The notes under the pieces were generated by a model. It did not search any database and was not told the DNA's origin. It saw only the letters and a list, made by a program, of their open reading frames with translations. From Monilinia fructicola (taxonomy: Eukaryota > Ascomycota > Leotiomycetes > Helotiales > Sclerotiniaceae), in NCBI GenBank assembly GCA_008692225.1, contig VICG01000018.1:247594-311593 (forward strand): 64,000 bases of DNA. The letters run 5' to 3'. Below, one piece after another: positions 14,945-29,521 of this stretch; the stretch's first letter is position 1; the number at the start of each line of letters is the position of its first letter. Made by a program: the position numbers and the translations under genes.

Positions 14945-15440
14945 TCTTATAATAAACCTTTTTATTTTTAAGAAATAAGAATCCTATTATTATCTTTCTA
15001 TAATCTACAATTGAAAACTTTTAAGAATAATTCAGAATATTAAATAATTGAAAAATTTAGGATTGATAATTACTATTTTTCTTCTCTTTTATTATTTTTT
15101 ATAATAATGAATGATAAGCTTTTTTATATTCAATAAGTAAAAATCCCATTATTATTATTCTATAATTTATCACCTGAAATTATTGAAAATAATTTACAAT
15201 ACTAAATGATTTATAAGATTAGAATTAATAATAATTATTTTTCTTATCTTTATAATTTTTTTATAATATTTTATAATAAGTTTTTTTTATATTTAATAAA
15301 TAGAAATCCTATTGTTATTACTCTCTAATTTATGATTTAAAACTCTTAAGAATAATTTAAGATATTCAATAATTTATAAGATTAAAATTAATAATAATTA
15401 TTTTCCTTACCTTTATTATTTTATTCTAAAACTTAATAAT
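14945..15440 (+). repeat. Tandem repeat, three diverged ~160-bp units
   Basis: Three successive units start near 14950, 15113 and 15268. Each contains, in order, an 'aataagNN...tttttta' stretch, 'aatcc(t/c)attattatt', a 'ctataat/ctctaat' segment, 'aagaataatt(c/t)a' and 'ttaataataattatttttc'. The units differ by many substitutions, so the array is old. Confidence 0.7.
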
Positions 15441-18400
15441 TATTTTTTAATTATATACAAATCCCTTGATATTATCAATTAAATTATATAAAATCTTTAA
15501 AACCATTATAATTGATATTGATATTTACATTCTTTTTATGATTAGTATATAAAATAAATAATTCTTTTTTTTATAATTTATAATTAATATAATAAAACAA
15601 AATATAAAAATTAATAAATTTTAAAATAAAGACTTGTAATAATTTGGTATTTATATCAAAAAGGAAATAATAAAAAATTGTGTTAATTTAATTAATTAAA
15701 TCTTAAGATAAAGATTTTAATTTTAATATTTTATTAAAAAAACATAAAAGAACTTGATCTATATTTTATAAAAAAAATAATGAAACAAGATTAATATCAA
15801 ATATAACAAATTCATCTTAAGTTAAAATTAATGATGTATAAGTAATAGAGATTTTAAAAATAATGAATTTATTATTAAAAAATAAAAAAGAAATTAGGAA
15901 TCGAAATAATTAATCTATATAATATTTAAAAAGTATAATAAAACAACTTTCCTTTTTAAGAACTTTATTAATGATTTATATACTTAATATTTTATAAAGC
16001 TCAAATATTAAAAATGTATTAAAAAGTTCTATAAATAATTTTATAAACATAAAATGAAAATATATAATTATTGTAAAAAAAATAGTTTAATATAGAAATA
16101 AATGAAATTATTAGTAATATATATAGAAGATATATTAATATTAATAATCCTAAATATTATAAGTATTAAGATCTATATATATAAAATATTATTAATATTA
16201 TAAATCCTCGTTTATAGTTAATTTAAGATGAATAGTCTTTATTGGAATGTCTAGTAATAAAGGAAATATGTATTATTAAAATCTATATATATATATACAG
16301 ATTAAACATTTTCAAAGATTTTAATATTATTATAAAAATTATTACTATTTTTAACAAAGGATATAAAATAATTTTAATATGTTTTTAACTTTTTTAAAAA
16401 AATTTAATATTTTTATTCTTAATTTAATAAATAATAATATTAATATCAAATTTATTAATAAAAAGATTAAGAAATAATTCAATTATGATTTTATAATTAA
16501 ATAAAATATTGTTGTTAAATAACTTATTCTATAAAAAACTAATTTTTAGGAGTATATGAATATTTAAATCTTTTATTAAAGAACAATAATGTTATATTTT
16601 AATTTAACTATTATGAAAAAAATATATTAAAGAATAAAGCTAAAATTAGGTAAATGGCTATATATAAATAGTATAAAAATTATAAGAAATATCTAAATTA
16701 CAAATATTCTATTTATAAGGATTATTATTTCTAATGTAATAATTTTAATTATTATATAGAATATGAAAATTATTAATATTTAAGATATAAAAAATATTAT
16801 AATAAAAATTATTATTCAAAGTTCATAATTTAAGGATTTAATAAATATTTATAATATAAATATAATAAATTTTTTTTAAAGAATTTATTGGATATGAATA
16901 TATTATTAGAGTATTCTTTAATTGAAAATATTCTAAATAACAATAAATTAAATAAGTTTATAAACAAACAATAATTGAAGATTAAGATAAGAGGTTCATT
17001 TATTTAATTATGTTTTATTTTTTTATTTCGAGCTATTATAATTAATCTTAATAATATAAATATTTATATATATATAACATTTTTCTTTATTTTTTTCTTA
17101 TAGAATTCTAGATTTTTATAATTCTAAAGAAATAAAAGTATAATTAAAAGATTAAATAATTTATTTTTTTAAATAAAAAGAAAAAAGATTTAAAAAGTAT
17201 TTAAGATAAAATTTATTGATTTAAAAGAGACTTTTAATAAAAGAATTTATTAAATTGATAGATTATTTTCTTTCTTTATAAAAAACTTGAAAAATCTAAA
17301 TAAAACTAAATTAATAAAGATATTTAATAATAATAATAGAATTATCAATAGAATTGTTTTTATTATTATTAGGGCAAATAATAGTTTAATAAGTATTTAA
17401 TTATTTTAGAAAATAATATATAATAATAAAATTTATAATAATATATACAAAATTATTACGAATACTTTATTATATGTATAAAAAAAGTACAAGTTGAAAT
17501 TGTTTAAAACAATCTAGAAAATTATTTTTTATATATAATATAATAACTTCAAATTAAATTTGAAATATTCTTTATTAAAATCCTTCAATTATATTCAAAA
17601 ATTCTAAATTAATAATAATAATAAAAATAGTAATCTTAATATTTGAAGTATATATATACTTTTTTTTAATATAAATATAAATTATTAATTAATCTAATTA
17701 TGAAAAAAAAAAAGATATTTTCAATATATTAGAATAAGAAAATAATTATTTATAATCTAGATTTTTTAAAATAAGGATCTAGATTTAATCCTATTCATTT
17801 ATTATTTATTAAAGTTATCAATATATTAATTTTATTCATAGTTTTTAAATATAGTTAAAATATAAAAAGGATTATTATTTCTATTTAAAGAAAGGATCTA
17901 TGAATTATTTTTATTATAAATTTAGATTTTTATAGAATTTTTTTAATAAAGTATATATTATTAAAGAGATTAATAATAAAATGAATAAATCTATATTCAA
18001 ATATAATAATTATTTATTTAATAAAAGTATTTTAATCATTATAATAATTGAGAGGAAAAATATAAATATATAATAATTAGTTATTTTAAAGAATACAATT
18101 GAATGTTATTATAAATAAATAGGGAAAAGGGAATAGGAATATTAATTTTATTCAATTAGAAAGATTAGTATTATATAAGAAATAAATAAGAAAGCGTTAT
18201 TATTTTTTTATATATAAAAAATCTTAAACTATTTTATTATAAAGAAAGATTAATTTATTTGAAATATATATTATATAATATTAGGATTAAGTATATCTAA
18301 AATATTCTGATTATATATAAATATTACTTTTTATTATAATAAAAATAATATTAAGTATATATTCAAATTTTAAGGGAAATCAAAACCTTTTAAGATTCAG

Positions 18401-21400
18401 CTTTAATAATATTATAAAAGAATAAATAAATATGCTTTATTATGTGTAAAATTTAAATTATATCTAATAAATATTCCTTATTTGGATTAAGTATAAAGCT
18501 TTAATTATTATATTTATAAATATTAAATTGTAATATCCTATTATTTTATATGTAAAATTGATCTAAATTTATTATATTAAAAGAATTATTGTTAATTCAA
18601 AATATTAATGACTTATTTATTTATTAATGTAATTAAACTATATATAATTATAGTATAATACTAGATTTTCTTAAGTAAATCAAACTTAATCTAGATAAAT
18701 TTAAGGAGAATATCAATTAAGTTAATAATAATAATAAATTGAAGATTTATGAAAAATATATTAAAGTACTTTTTTAATAATAAGGTATTAAAAAGGTAAA
18801 TAAATTTAATATTAGAAATGAGTCTAAAAATTATATATTTAATTAAAATATTTATATTAAGAAATATTATATCAATATAGTTATTAAGGATATATTTAAA
18901 GAATATTAGAAATTAAATTATAATTTTAGGAATATTAATAAGTCTAATATATTAAATTGAGCATAAAATTAAATATTTAATAAATAAGTTAGTTATTAGA
19001 AATATTCTCTTATTAATTTAAGTATTTAATGAATAAGAATTGATAAAAATAAAATGATTAATATGAAGAAAATGCGTATTATTTTATAAGTAAAAAAATC
19101 TACTCATTAATTAATTTTGAAAATAAGAATTAATACTTTTATTATTCTTATAAATAATATTTATAAGAATTATAGATTTTGTATTTTAAGAGAATACTAT
19201 TTATAATCTTTTAAGATTAGATTATTAATTGAAAAATCATTTAAACCTTTAAAAAATATTTAAATAAAGGCTTTTTATCAAAAATATCAATATCATAAAT
19301 ATCTTATTATTAAAAAGAAATTTAAAATTAGTATTAAGATATTAAATTAGATTAATTAATTAATTATAGTAGATATTTTCTGATAAATCAAAGAAATATT
19401 TTAAAGATTTTAATTTTAATTTTATTTTTGATTTTTTTACTTCAATTCCTTATTAGTATCATCTTTATATTATTTTATTCTATATATTTCAATTAATATT
19501 TATAAATATTATAATAAAAGAATATATAAAAATCTTAATATTATTTAGTAATTAATAGAAATTATAAGATAAAGAAATAATATATTAAATGATATTATAT
19601 TTGAAAAAGTATTAGGAGAATTTTGTTTAAATTTCTTAATTCTTAAAAATCAATAATCTCTCTTATGAATAAAATTATAATATTTAATAAGATCCTGTAA
19701 CTTTTTTTAAAAATTAATTAAATTAATTAATATAATATTAAAACGTTTATTGAAATTTTAATATTAAATAAAAAAATTGAAGTTTAAGATAAAGATTATA
19801 TTAAAGCAAATGATTCTTTTAGATTAATTATCAAAAATTTAGAGAATAAGCTTTTACTCCATATTAAGGTAAAAATAATATTAATAAAAAGTATTTAAAT
19901 AAAAAAAGATTCAATAAATAAATCTTACAAAAAGAGTTTAAGATTTGGATTGAAATAATAAATTAAAATTAATCAAAGATATATTAAGCTTAGTATCAAT
20001 AATTTTTAAAGATTATAATTTTTTTTAATTATAGGAAACTTTTATAAAACTTTTTTTTTAATATTAAATAATAGATTTTAAATCAAAAAATTTAAATTTA
20101 TTTATATCTTTTAGAGTTCTATAAAGATTAATCTTTAAATATAATTTAAATAACTAAAATATTCAATTTTAAATCAAATTATAAAAAGAAAATAAAATTG
20201 AATTCTATATATAATAATAAATTAAGAAACAAATAAGATTAAGAAGAAGTAAAAAAAAGGAATTAGAAAAAAAGGAATATTATTCAATTTTAAAATTAAT
20301 ATAAAAATAATAAAAATAATAATAAAAAAATCAATAATCAAAAGCTAAATATTCATTTCCATTTAACTATCTTTAATTATCAATTTCTAGGTATATAAAA
20401 TTATTTTCCCCCCTTCCAATTTTTTATCTTTTTTAATTCCTTATTTTTTCTTATTTCTTTATCATATATATAAAAGAAATATTATTTTATATAGAACTAT
20501 ATATTTTTAACCATATATGAATAATTGAATAATATTAAAAGTATATAAATCAGCAAAAGTTACTCTTAATTATTTACTTCTAGATATATAAAACTATCAT
20601 TTTTCTTTTAGATTTTTCTTCTTCTTTAACTCTTTATTTTCTTTATTATTTGATTACATATAATATCAAATAATAATTAGATGAATAGATTTTTAAAACG
20701 AAATTTTTGATAAAAATATTAAAAAATTCTTTATTATATAAGTTTATATTTTTTTAAATATATATAAATAATCAAATAAGAATATTATTTAATCTAGATT
20801 AATTTCTTATTTTTAATAATAATAATATTAAAAAGAATTTCTATTGAAAATTAAATTAATTAGAAGATTTAATTTTTTGAAAGCTACTTTTTCTTTAATT
20901 TCAAAATTCAAAATTATTTATAATTAATCTATTTATAATTCATTTTAAAAAAAGAAAAGATTTCTCTAAGAATAACTTTATCTTTATATAATTTAACCTA
21001 ACTTATTATTATTATATATCATATTCTATATTTTATTTAATTAAAGTATATTAATACTATTATATTATTAATATATTTAATTAATTGACTGGTTGAGGAA
21101 TAATTATACAATATATAAGACATATTAGACAATTATATTTATTTATTATTCATTTTAATATCTTAGACTTTTTCAGAAAAAAATCTAAATATTATAAATA
21201 ATATAATATCTCTTATATATAATAATAAACTTATATTAATTGATCTTATAGAAATAATAATAGAGATAATATATATAAAAATAATAAAAAGATAATAAAG
21301 GAGAATTGAAAAGTATTAATAAATAAAATTTATATTATAAATAATATAGAAAACCTAAGATATTTTATTAAGCTTATTAAAATCAAATTTACCAAAAAAA

Positions 21401-21905
21401 TTTCATAGAATATTGAATAATAAGAGTTTTGATAATCTCATAAATAAATATATAATAAATATTTCTATATTTAAAAAGATTTAGGTTATTTATTGAATAT
21501 TAATGTTCTAGAATATATATAGATCCGAAATATAATTATTCTTTATACATATATTTAATGTTTTTTTTATAAAAAATATAATCTTTAATTATATATAATT
21601 TAAAAAACCTTTATTAAAGATTTTATTCTATATTTAAAAGATCTATTATTTAAAAATTCTATTTTTTTTAAATATAAAAGGATGTTCTTAATTTTAATAA
21701 GATGACAAAATTAATATTTTCATAAAATAATAAATAATCTATAAAAAATATAGATAATAAAAAAATAAAAATTATATTATTTTGAGTTAATATAAAATTA
21801 ATAATTAGAATACGAAAAGCTTTGATTTAATATTAATTCTAGATTATTTTTATATAAAGATTTAGAATTAAATAATGAAAAGATGATTAATTATAAGTTT
21901 AATTA
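15441..21905. other. AT-rich transposon graveyard, no gene resolved
   Basis: Translations give strings rich in Lys, Asn, Ile and Tyr with frequent TAA stops, the usual look of RIP-damaged coding DNA. At about 16887-16930 a frame reads LLDMNILLEYSLI, faintly like the segment after the aspartic protease of Ty3/gypsy polyproteins, but it is too short to call. Nothing else in these 6.4 kb could be tied to a family. Confidence 0.45.
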
Positions 21906-22674
21906 CTCGGGCGGGTCTTAAAAGAGGCATACGCAAAAATATAACTTATAATTATTCAACGAAACCTTAATATAATTTTAAAAGATTTATAAATATTATA
22001 TATTTAGTATTTTTATACTTGTTATAAAGATTTTATTTTATAAAGCCTAACATTAGATAAGTAATAATATAATAAAATATATAAATATTAAAAATTTAAT
22101 AAAAAATTCGAGATTTATATGAATATTAAATAGTCTAATGAATATTGTAGTTGAACTTATGAAATTCTATCAAATAATAAAATAAAAGCTAAATCTTAAA
22201 TAGCTTATTTTAAAATTTTAATATCTTTATTAATACTTAAGATATATATTAATAAAATTTAAAATATAGGAAAATTTATGAGTTTTAAAGAGGTAAATTT
22301 GCTTATTTGAATTATATAAGTATATTCTTTCATTAAAAATTTCAGTTTTTTGCTCTTTATATTAATATATATATTAGTATAATAGATAATATTAAATTCT
22401 GAAAATATTTGATAAAACTTTAAAGAATATATTATTTTTCTATGATTTGATTTTTTAAAATTAATATATTAATATATTCTTAACTTTTCTAAAATTAATA
22501 ACTTTATAGTATTATTATTCTTTTAAAAAATATTTTTATAGTATAAAAACTTTATAAAAATATATTAAAATACTCAATCTAATATATATATGAATAATAT
22601 AAGATTATAATAAAGTTTCGTTAAATAATTATAAGTTTTATATTCGCCTCTGCCTCTTTTAAAACGCGCCCGAG
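21906..22674 (+). mobile_element. Foldback DNA element, copy 2 (769 bp, best preserved)
   Basis: Ends are CTCGGGCGGGTCTTAAAAGA at the left and the inverse TTTTAAAACGCGCCCGAG at the right, between TA dinucleotides at 21904-21905 and 22675-22676. The inverted similarity runs from the tips towards the centre near 22290, so each arm is about 380 bp. The right arm contains the sub-terminal block 'ttcgttaaataattataag', whose inverse is in the left arm as 'cttataattattcaacgaa'. It is non-coding. This copy defines the family and its ends. Confidence 0.85.
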
Positions 22675-22919
22675 TAGAAAAAATATATATTGAATTAATT
22701 ATAACTTACTTTATTTATTATATTAATACATAAAGTTATTGGATAATCTTTTAACTTACTCTTTTTTATATTATAATAATTAAATAATTGAATAATTAAA
22801 TGAACAATAATTTATAAGTATAGATTATTAATTTATAATATTATTTATATTATATAATAAAAGTAAAGAGAATAATAAAATCAAGTTATTTAATAAAAAA
22901 AAAAGTATTAAATATTTTT
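22675..22919. other. AT-rich spacer, nothing seen
   Basis: Degraded AT-rich sequence with an (A)n run; no feature recognised. Confidence 0.6.
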
Positions 22920-23205
22920 TTCAATTATTTCTTAAATTAAACTTTAAATTAAATCCTAAATCATTCTTTAAATTATTATTTAAGTTAATCTTAAAACTAT
23001 TTCTTTAATCATTTCTCAAATTATTTTTCAAATTGATATTTTAATTATTCTTTAAATCGTTTTTTAAGTAAATTTTTAAATTATTTTTCAATTAAATTTT
23101 GAATTATTCTTTAAATTAGATTTTAAAATATTCACTAAATTATTCCCTAAATTGTTTAACTATCTTTTAAATTAAATCTTTAATTATTTCTTAATTTAGA
23201 ATTTT
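22920..23205 (+). repeat. Degenerate ~12-bp minisatellite
   Basis: More than twenty imperfect units of the form AAATTATTNTTT/AAATTATTCTTT occur in a row, for example 'tctttaaattatt' and 'tttttaaattatttttc'. The phase is kept although individual units carry substitutions. Confidence 0.75.
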
Positions 23206-24901
23206 TATATCTTTATAAACCTATACTTTTTAAATTATAATAATAACCTAGTCTTCTAATTAGTATATATTTTAAGACATTATTACGATTAAGAATATAA
23301 ATATTTAAGATTAAATTAATAATAATAATATAATAAATGTTTTTTTTTTAATATTTTTTTATTTGTATTAATAAATTATTAATATATAGAATCTATTATT
23401 ATCTTTTCTTCTACTAAATATTTTAATATTAATATGAAAAAATTAAGGTAGTATTATAAATTATTCTATAATACAACTTTTTCTAAACTTTATTACAAAA
23501 ACAAATATTTGTATAAATATGTAAGGTTAAATTATTTTGAAAGAAGAGATTCTTAAATTTTTAATTAAAATGATTAAACTTATAATGAAAAGAAAAAATA
23601 TTAGATTATAATTTAAAATTTATTATAATAATATCAATAATTTTATTTAGCATTTATTAAAGATTAATAAACCCAATATTTCTATATTATTATATAATCT
23701 TTTTTTAGTATAATTTTCTAATATTTATATAAATCTGATTTTAAAAATATAGAAATATATTAAAATATAATAGAGTATATTTGAATTGTTTAGAATGTAA
23801 ATATAATACTTTATTTAAGAATTATATTAATTCTTATTATTATTTTTATAGTAAATATAGGAATTATATTATTTAAATATTAAATATAATAGATTTATAT
23901 ATATTCTAACTTCAATTTTTAAGTTTCCCTTTCATTAATAAATTTCAATATTTATTTATTAATAAATAATCTAAATTATGAAGTAAAAAGTTATTTTTTT
24001 ATTAATAATTCTTTTTTTATTATCTTTTCTATTATCAATTCTTAATTATATAATATATTATAATTTAATTTAAAAATATCAAATAGAAGCATTTTAATAA
24101 TAAGAATAAATCTTATTATATTTAATAAAAGAAGAGTTATTAATCTTATAATCACTTTTATTAAAGATAACAATAATAATAATGCATTTAAATCATTAAG
24201 CATATCTACCAAAATTATTAAATAAACTCTTTATTTAATAATTAGAAATATAGGTATTGAAGAAAAATTCACATACATATTATTAATATTACAAATAAAT
24301 ATTTATTTATTAAAAATAAATATTTTAAAATATATAAAACTTTTCATCTTCTTATTTAAAATTATTTACTTATTTTTAAATATTTTGCCTAAAATTAATA
24401 AGAATTAATATAACTATAATAATCTTATTTCATCAATTAAATATTTATATCCAAACTTAATATATAATCTATAATCTTATATAATTACTTAGATTTTATA
24501 AACTATAGATATTTTAATTAACTAATCTAATGATTATCTTTATAAACTTTTAGATAATATAAATTAATAATTGCTTTTTGATAATTAGAAATATAAAATA
24601 TTTTATATGGATATCTTGGATCTTTTTACTTTTATAACCTTAATCTAAATGGTAAAAGTATTTATTTAATATTATAATATTAAGAGATTTTAAAAATAAT
24701 CTTAAAGTAATATTTTGTAATATTATAATATCATATATTATAGAACTATAACTTTCCTTGAAAATAATAAAAACAATAAAATATTTTTAAAAAAACGAAA
24801 TTAACGTTAAATTTATAAATTGTATTATATTCTATTTATTTATAATTCCCTTTATATAGAAAAAGAAAAGTTAAAGAATATAAATATATTATAAATACTT
24901 A
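23206..24901. other. AT-rich degraded DNA, no gene seen
   Basis: No conserved motif, repeat boundary or open frame could be recognised here. Confidence 0.6.
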
Positions 24902-25056
24902 CTAGCACTCGCGGAAAATAAATTTTCAGACTATGGATTCTTCGAATTTTATTACTTAATGGGGGCTAGCCCCCAAACCCCCAATCCTCACTTCGTTCGA
25001 GGCTAATAAAATTCTACGAATCCATAATCTAAAAATTTATTTTCCGCGAGTGCTAG
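24902..25056 (+). mobile_element. 155-bp hairpin MITE with ~53-bp terminal inverted repeats
   Basis: The left arm starts CTAGCACTCGCGGAAAATAA and continues to 'aattttatta' (about 24954). The right arm is its inverse ending ...CGCGAGTGCTAG, with roughly half a dozen mismatches. TA sits on both sides (24900-24901 and 25057-25058). The loop holds two small GC-rich palindromes, GGGGGCTAGCCCCC and a 'cctcacttcgttcgagg' stem. With a TA target and no coding capacity it fits a Tc1/mariner-type MITE. It keeps CpG sites, so it escaped RIP, perhaps because it is short, young or single-copy. Confidence 0.85.
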
Positions 25057-25057
25057 T

Positions 25058-25190
<133 letters not shown>

Positions 25191-25289
25191 GTAATTCAGT
25201 AAAAAACCATTTCTCTAATCCTCTATTATTATATATTCTTATATTCTCCTTTTTTATTTTAAAATAAATACTCTTACATTATAAATAAA

Positions 25290-25775
25290 ATTTATTCTAT
25301 TTATTCTATTTATTCTATTTATTCTATTTATTCTATTTATTCTATTTCTTCTATTTCTTCTATTTCTTCTATTTCTTCTATTTCTTCTATTTCTTCTATT
25401 TCTTTTACTTATTCTATTTCTTCTATTTCTTTTACTTATTCTATTCTTCTATTTATTATTTATTATTTATTATTTATTATTTATTATTATTTATTATTTA
25501 TTTATTTATTATTTTTATTATTTATTATTTATTATTTATTATTTATTATTTATTATTTATTATTTATTATTTATTATTTATTATTTTATTATTTATTATT
25601 TATTATTTATTATTTTATTATTTATTATTTATTATTTATTATTTATTATTTATTATTTATTATTTATTATTTATTATTTATTATTTATTATTTATTATTT
25701 ATTATTTATTATTTATTATTTATTATTTATTATTTATTATTTATTATTTATTATTTATTATTATTATTTATTATT
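25290..25775 (+). repeat. Composite AT minisatellite: 9-mer then 7-mer arrays
   Basis: 25290-25450 is built from 9-bp units TTCTATTTA, which change to TTCTATTTC part-way with a few TTTTACTTA variants. From about 25451 to 25775 it switches to a 7-bp TTATTTA array of more than 40 units with occasional 3-4-base slips. The change from 9-mer to 7-mer suggests successive slippage expansions. Confidence 0.95.
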
Positions 25776-26140
25776 CGAAATAAATAAGGCCTATATAAAA
25801 TAATAGCTGGAATGAAATGGCCGAAATGGAATGGCCAAAATGGAATGGGCCGAAATGAAATAGGCCGAAATGGAATGGCCGAAATAATCGACTACCTTTC
25901 GAAATGGCCTACCAAATGGCCAGAATAATTTAACTCCGAAACAAAACGGAATGTCGGCATTAAAAATTAAGGTTTTCTGCTTACTAATGTTCAACCAATT
26001 AAAATTTTCGCTATTTACTTATAACCAATCACACAAGCCGCTAAGGATTTAAGGTTTATGTTTTTGCATTTTTAACCTCCTATAGTACAGGTATAATAAT
26101 CACATGACATAACAAATTGATGAACTAAGATTCTTCGAAT
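25776..26140. other. Low-RIP segment with a 14-15-bp GGCC minisatellite
   Basis: Base composition is close to normal and CpGs are retained. 25800-25890 has about five imperfect units of GAAATGGAATGGCC. 25920-26100 is non-repetitive and includes 'aaccaatcacacaag' with a CCAAT box. A 67-codon minus-strand open stretch (25791-25994) simply reads through the repeat and is not called a gene. The last ~30 bases, up to the 'ccattaatatt' shared with the gypsy reverse transcriptase, may already be retroelement sequence. Confidence 0.6.
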
Positions 26141-28440
26141 CCATTAATATTAAAGATATTTAATAAATTATAAAAAATACTTATTTTTATTAAATTGAAT
26201 TTAAAGGATATTTATAATCCAATAAGGATATATAAGGAAAACAAATAGAAAAATAGTTTTTGTTAGTAAATCTAACTTTTTTAAATATCTAATAATCCTA
26301 TTTAAATTACGTAATACATTAACTATTTTTTAAGTCTATATCAATTAATACTCAAAATAATTTATAAAGAAAATGATAATAATCTACTTGAATAATATCT
26401 TTAATTTATTTTGAAAAACAAAAAAGAATATAATGATTATATAAAACAAATACTAAAACAAATACTGAAACAATTGTTATGATAGAGATTCTTCAACAAA
26501 TTTGAAAAATGTTAATTTAGAGTTAAATAAATTCTTTGGATATAACCATTTTATTATGCTATTAATATATTTTTTTAAAAATAACTATTTTAATAAAAAC
26601 TTTATATATAGTCTTATTTTAAAAATAGAAAGATAAATATAAATATCTTTTTACATTTTATTTAAAAAGAGTGATATTAGTCAAAATCAATTATACAATT
26701 TTAAATTAAAATGTATTAATTTTTATACTAAATAATTATAATAATAAATTAAATAATCATAATAATAAATTATAATAATTTATAGTATTTTATAATATTA
26801 AGAATATTAATAAAGAAATAAAGAAAATAAATAATAATATTATTAAGAATAAACTTTATAATTATTTATAAACTCAAAAAAAGCAATTTAGTAAATATAT
26901 CATTATAAAAACTAGATTATCAGAATAAGAGTTTTTAATAAATCTCTTTATTAAAACTATATTATTAATTATTTAATTTACTTTTAATTATAAATAATAA
27001 ATAACATTTATTATATACTATTATAATAAAAATTAAGATAATTTGTAAGAAAGGGAAATATTTTATATCAAATAAACCTAAAGAGATGAATAATATAAAA
27101 ATAGATTATAAAGAAAAATTTATAATTATCTTAATATTATTAACGATGAATTAAAGAAATATTATAATAAAATCAAAATATAAGAAAAGTCTAATTAAAC
27201 TAATTAAAAAATTATAATTAATATATTCAAATTTTATAGAAAAAAAATTTATTTTATATAATAAATTATAATATTATAAAGGCATTAGATTATATATATT
27301 ATCAAATAAATAATTATAAAGAATATTATTATAGAAATTCTATAATTTGCAGATAAAAGATTATTTTTAGAGGAAAAGCAATAATAAATAATATAAAGAA
27401 CTTATTTATTAAAAAAGGAATAAATATAAATATAATAAATTTCTTAAAATCCTAAATAATTTATTAATAAAATAAATCTTTATATAAAAAAAATTGAAAA
27501 AGTAATACTAATATTAATCTTAAAAAAGGCTATAAAGTAACCTATTTATAAACTTAATTATTAACCTATTGATATTATAATTAAAAAAATATAAGAAAGA
27601 TATATTCTAATATTTGTTTTATAATTATATCTTAATAATAATTCAATAGATTTATTAAGGAAATAGGATTAATTAAAATTAAAAAGAATATAATAAATAT
27701 TTAATTTATGTTTATCTTTATTTAAATAATAATAATAAGATATAGGATGTTGAATTGAATTATTTTAAATAAAATAAATTTATTTATTGATACTTTTTAA
27801 ATAATCTTAATAACTTATTTAAGTATAATCTAAAAGATTTCTATAGTTTTTTATTTATAAATGAATGAATTTATTAAACAAGTAAATCGAATTTTAAAAG
27901 TCTATATTAAATCTTTTTATTTATTGTAAAGAGAATAATTGAATAAATTTTTAATTTATAGTGGAATATATAAATAATTCTATATTTATATTAATTTTAA
28001 GGGTATTTCTATTTAAAACAAATAATAAATAAATAATAAGTAAGTATTATCATTTGTCATTAATATAAATATATAGAAAAAATCAAAAGATGCTTTTAAT
28101 TAATAAAAAAAGTAAAATCATTATATATAATAATAATCGAGGAGCTTATTTATATTTAAAACTTAATGATAAAGTATTATAATAAAAAATATAGATTCTA
28201 AATATTTAAAGTAGGGGATAGAGTTTAATTAATAATAAAAAATCTATTTATAGATAAAAAATGTATTAAATTTAGTTTAAAAGATATGAGCCTATTGGAA
28301 ATACTTAAAAGTATAGGGTTAAAAATTTATAAAAATTAAAAAAACTTTTAATATTTTAATATTTTAATATTATAATATTTTTTATATTAATCTTTTCATA
28401 TTATATAGAATAGTTAATTATATAGATTATTTAAATAAGA
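26141..28440 (+). pseudogene. Ty3/gypsy pol relic B (5'-truncated RT, RNase H, integrase)
   Basis: This is the second copy of the gypsy element at 31541. It begins inside reverse transcriptase: 'ccattaatattaaagat' aligns with the PLI-SELLDKL segment of copy A. RNase H can be read at about 26750-26850, where the bases parallel copy A's 35360-35440. Integrase follows; VNRILKVYIKSFY and FIVEYINNSIF (about 27880-27990) match the end of the integrase core. The LEILKSIGLKIYK region (about 28285) is the post-integrase tail. Numerous stops show RIP. The 5' part of the element is missing, and the break is against the low-RIP segment. It is interrupted by the TTAA element at 28522. Confidence 0.75.
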
Positions 28441-28521
28441 TTAAGAGAGAATTAGGATATAAAAGAGATTTTTGATTTTAAAATAAAAAAGAAGGTAAAA
28501 AAAGCTAAAATTTTCAATTAA

Positions 28522-29521
28522 AAGAATCCACAGACCAATTGAACATACTGGCCAATTGAATGCGCTAAACTCTTTTAGGTGATATATAAGCAATATTCCA
28601 TTTTTTAAAGGTATATTTAACTTTAATACTTTATTATTACTATATATATTCTTATAATAAAGCTAATTTAAATAATATATCCTTTATTAATATAATTATT
28701 AAAAAATCATTAAAAAATGATTTATAATTTTGAATTTATAATAATAAATCTTTTTTTATAGATTTATTTATTAAATTTATCAATATAGAATACAAAAACA
28801 ATTATATAATATTAAATCTTTTATTTTTACTATAAATAATTTAATTTATATAAAGTATTCCTTTATAAAAACATTTATAAAGCTTTATTTTATTAAATTA
28901 AAATTATGAATTTAATATTAATAGTAATCTATTTATTTTCAAAAAGAATAAACTAAAAGATTAAATTTCTTTAAAAAAAACTATAAGATTTTTAATATTT
29001 ATAAAAAAAAACTTAATTTCAATTATATTTTTATATATCTATGAAAAGAGAGTAATTATATTATAATTTATTAAATAAACTAATAAAAAATTTAAATTTA
29101 TATAATATTTAAAAAATTATTTAAATGTAAAATAAAAATAAGATTATACAAAAAATAATAAACGATTATATTAGATAACTATAGCTTTTATTTAAATGTA
29201 AATATTATAAAATAATATTTGATAGCTTTAAGAAAATCAAAAATATTCTATTTTTTATTTTAGAAAAAGTTTATTAATTTTAATTTTAAGTTTTATATAC
29301 AATTTGAATAATAAAATTAAGAAAAAGTAGTAAATTTAATTAAATAATATATAAAAATTAGTTTAATATTATTTAAGAAGTAAAATTATAATAATTTGAT
29401 TTAATTTTGGTTATAATAATAGAATAATAGTAAAAATTTTGGGTTGAAGTTTAAAAGCGGTGACCTAATTAGGTTAGACTGTTCAGTTGGCCAATGTGTT
29501 TCAATTGGTCCGTGGATTCTT
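28522..29521 (+). mobile_element. TTAA-flanked DNA transposon, 1,000 bp, inserted in gypsy copy B
   Basis: The left end reads AAGAATCCACAGACCAATTG and the right end is its inverse, CAATTGGTCCGTGGATTCTT. The match continues inward for about 40 bp, through TGGCCAA-type sequence, with some mismatches. TTAA flanks both sides (28518-28521 and 29522-29525). The sister gypsy copy has one TTAA at the matching place (36956-36959) with the same flanks, so this is a real insertion with a 4-bp TTAA duplication. That target is known for piggyBac and Sola3 elements, though the tips lack the CCC start usual for piggyBac. The inside is AT-rich and shows no transposase. Confidence 0.82.

Noticed and set aside
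1..24900. Mitochondrial or endosymbiont origin of the AT-rich DNA
   Set aside because: Transposon ends with TA targets, RIP-type changes and linkage to a TTAGGG telomere fit a nuclear RIP region; no rRNA, tRNA or respiratory genes were seen.
24902..25056. tRNA or other structural RNA in the GC-rich hairpin
   Set aside because: The long, nearly perfect inverted ends with TA flanks describe a MITE; no cloverleaf or A/B-box layout was found.
25791..25994. 67-codon minus-strand open frame
   Set aside because: It reads through the GAAATGGAATGGCC minisatellite (repeated HS-I/FRPF text) and has no gene context.
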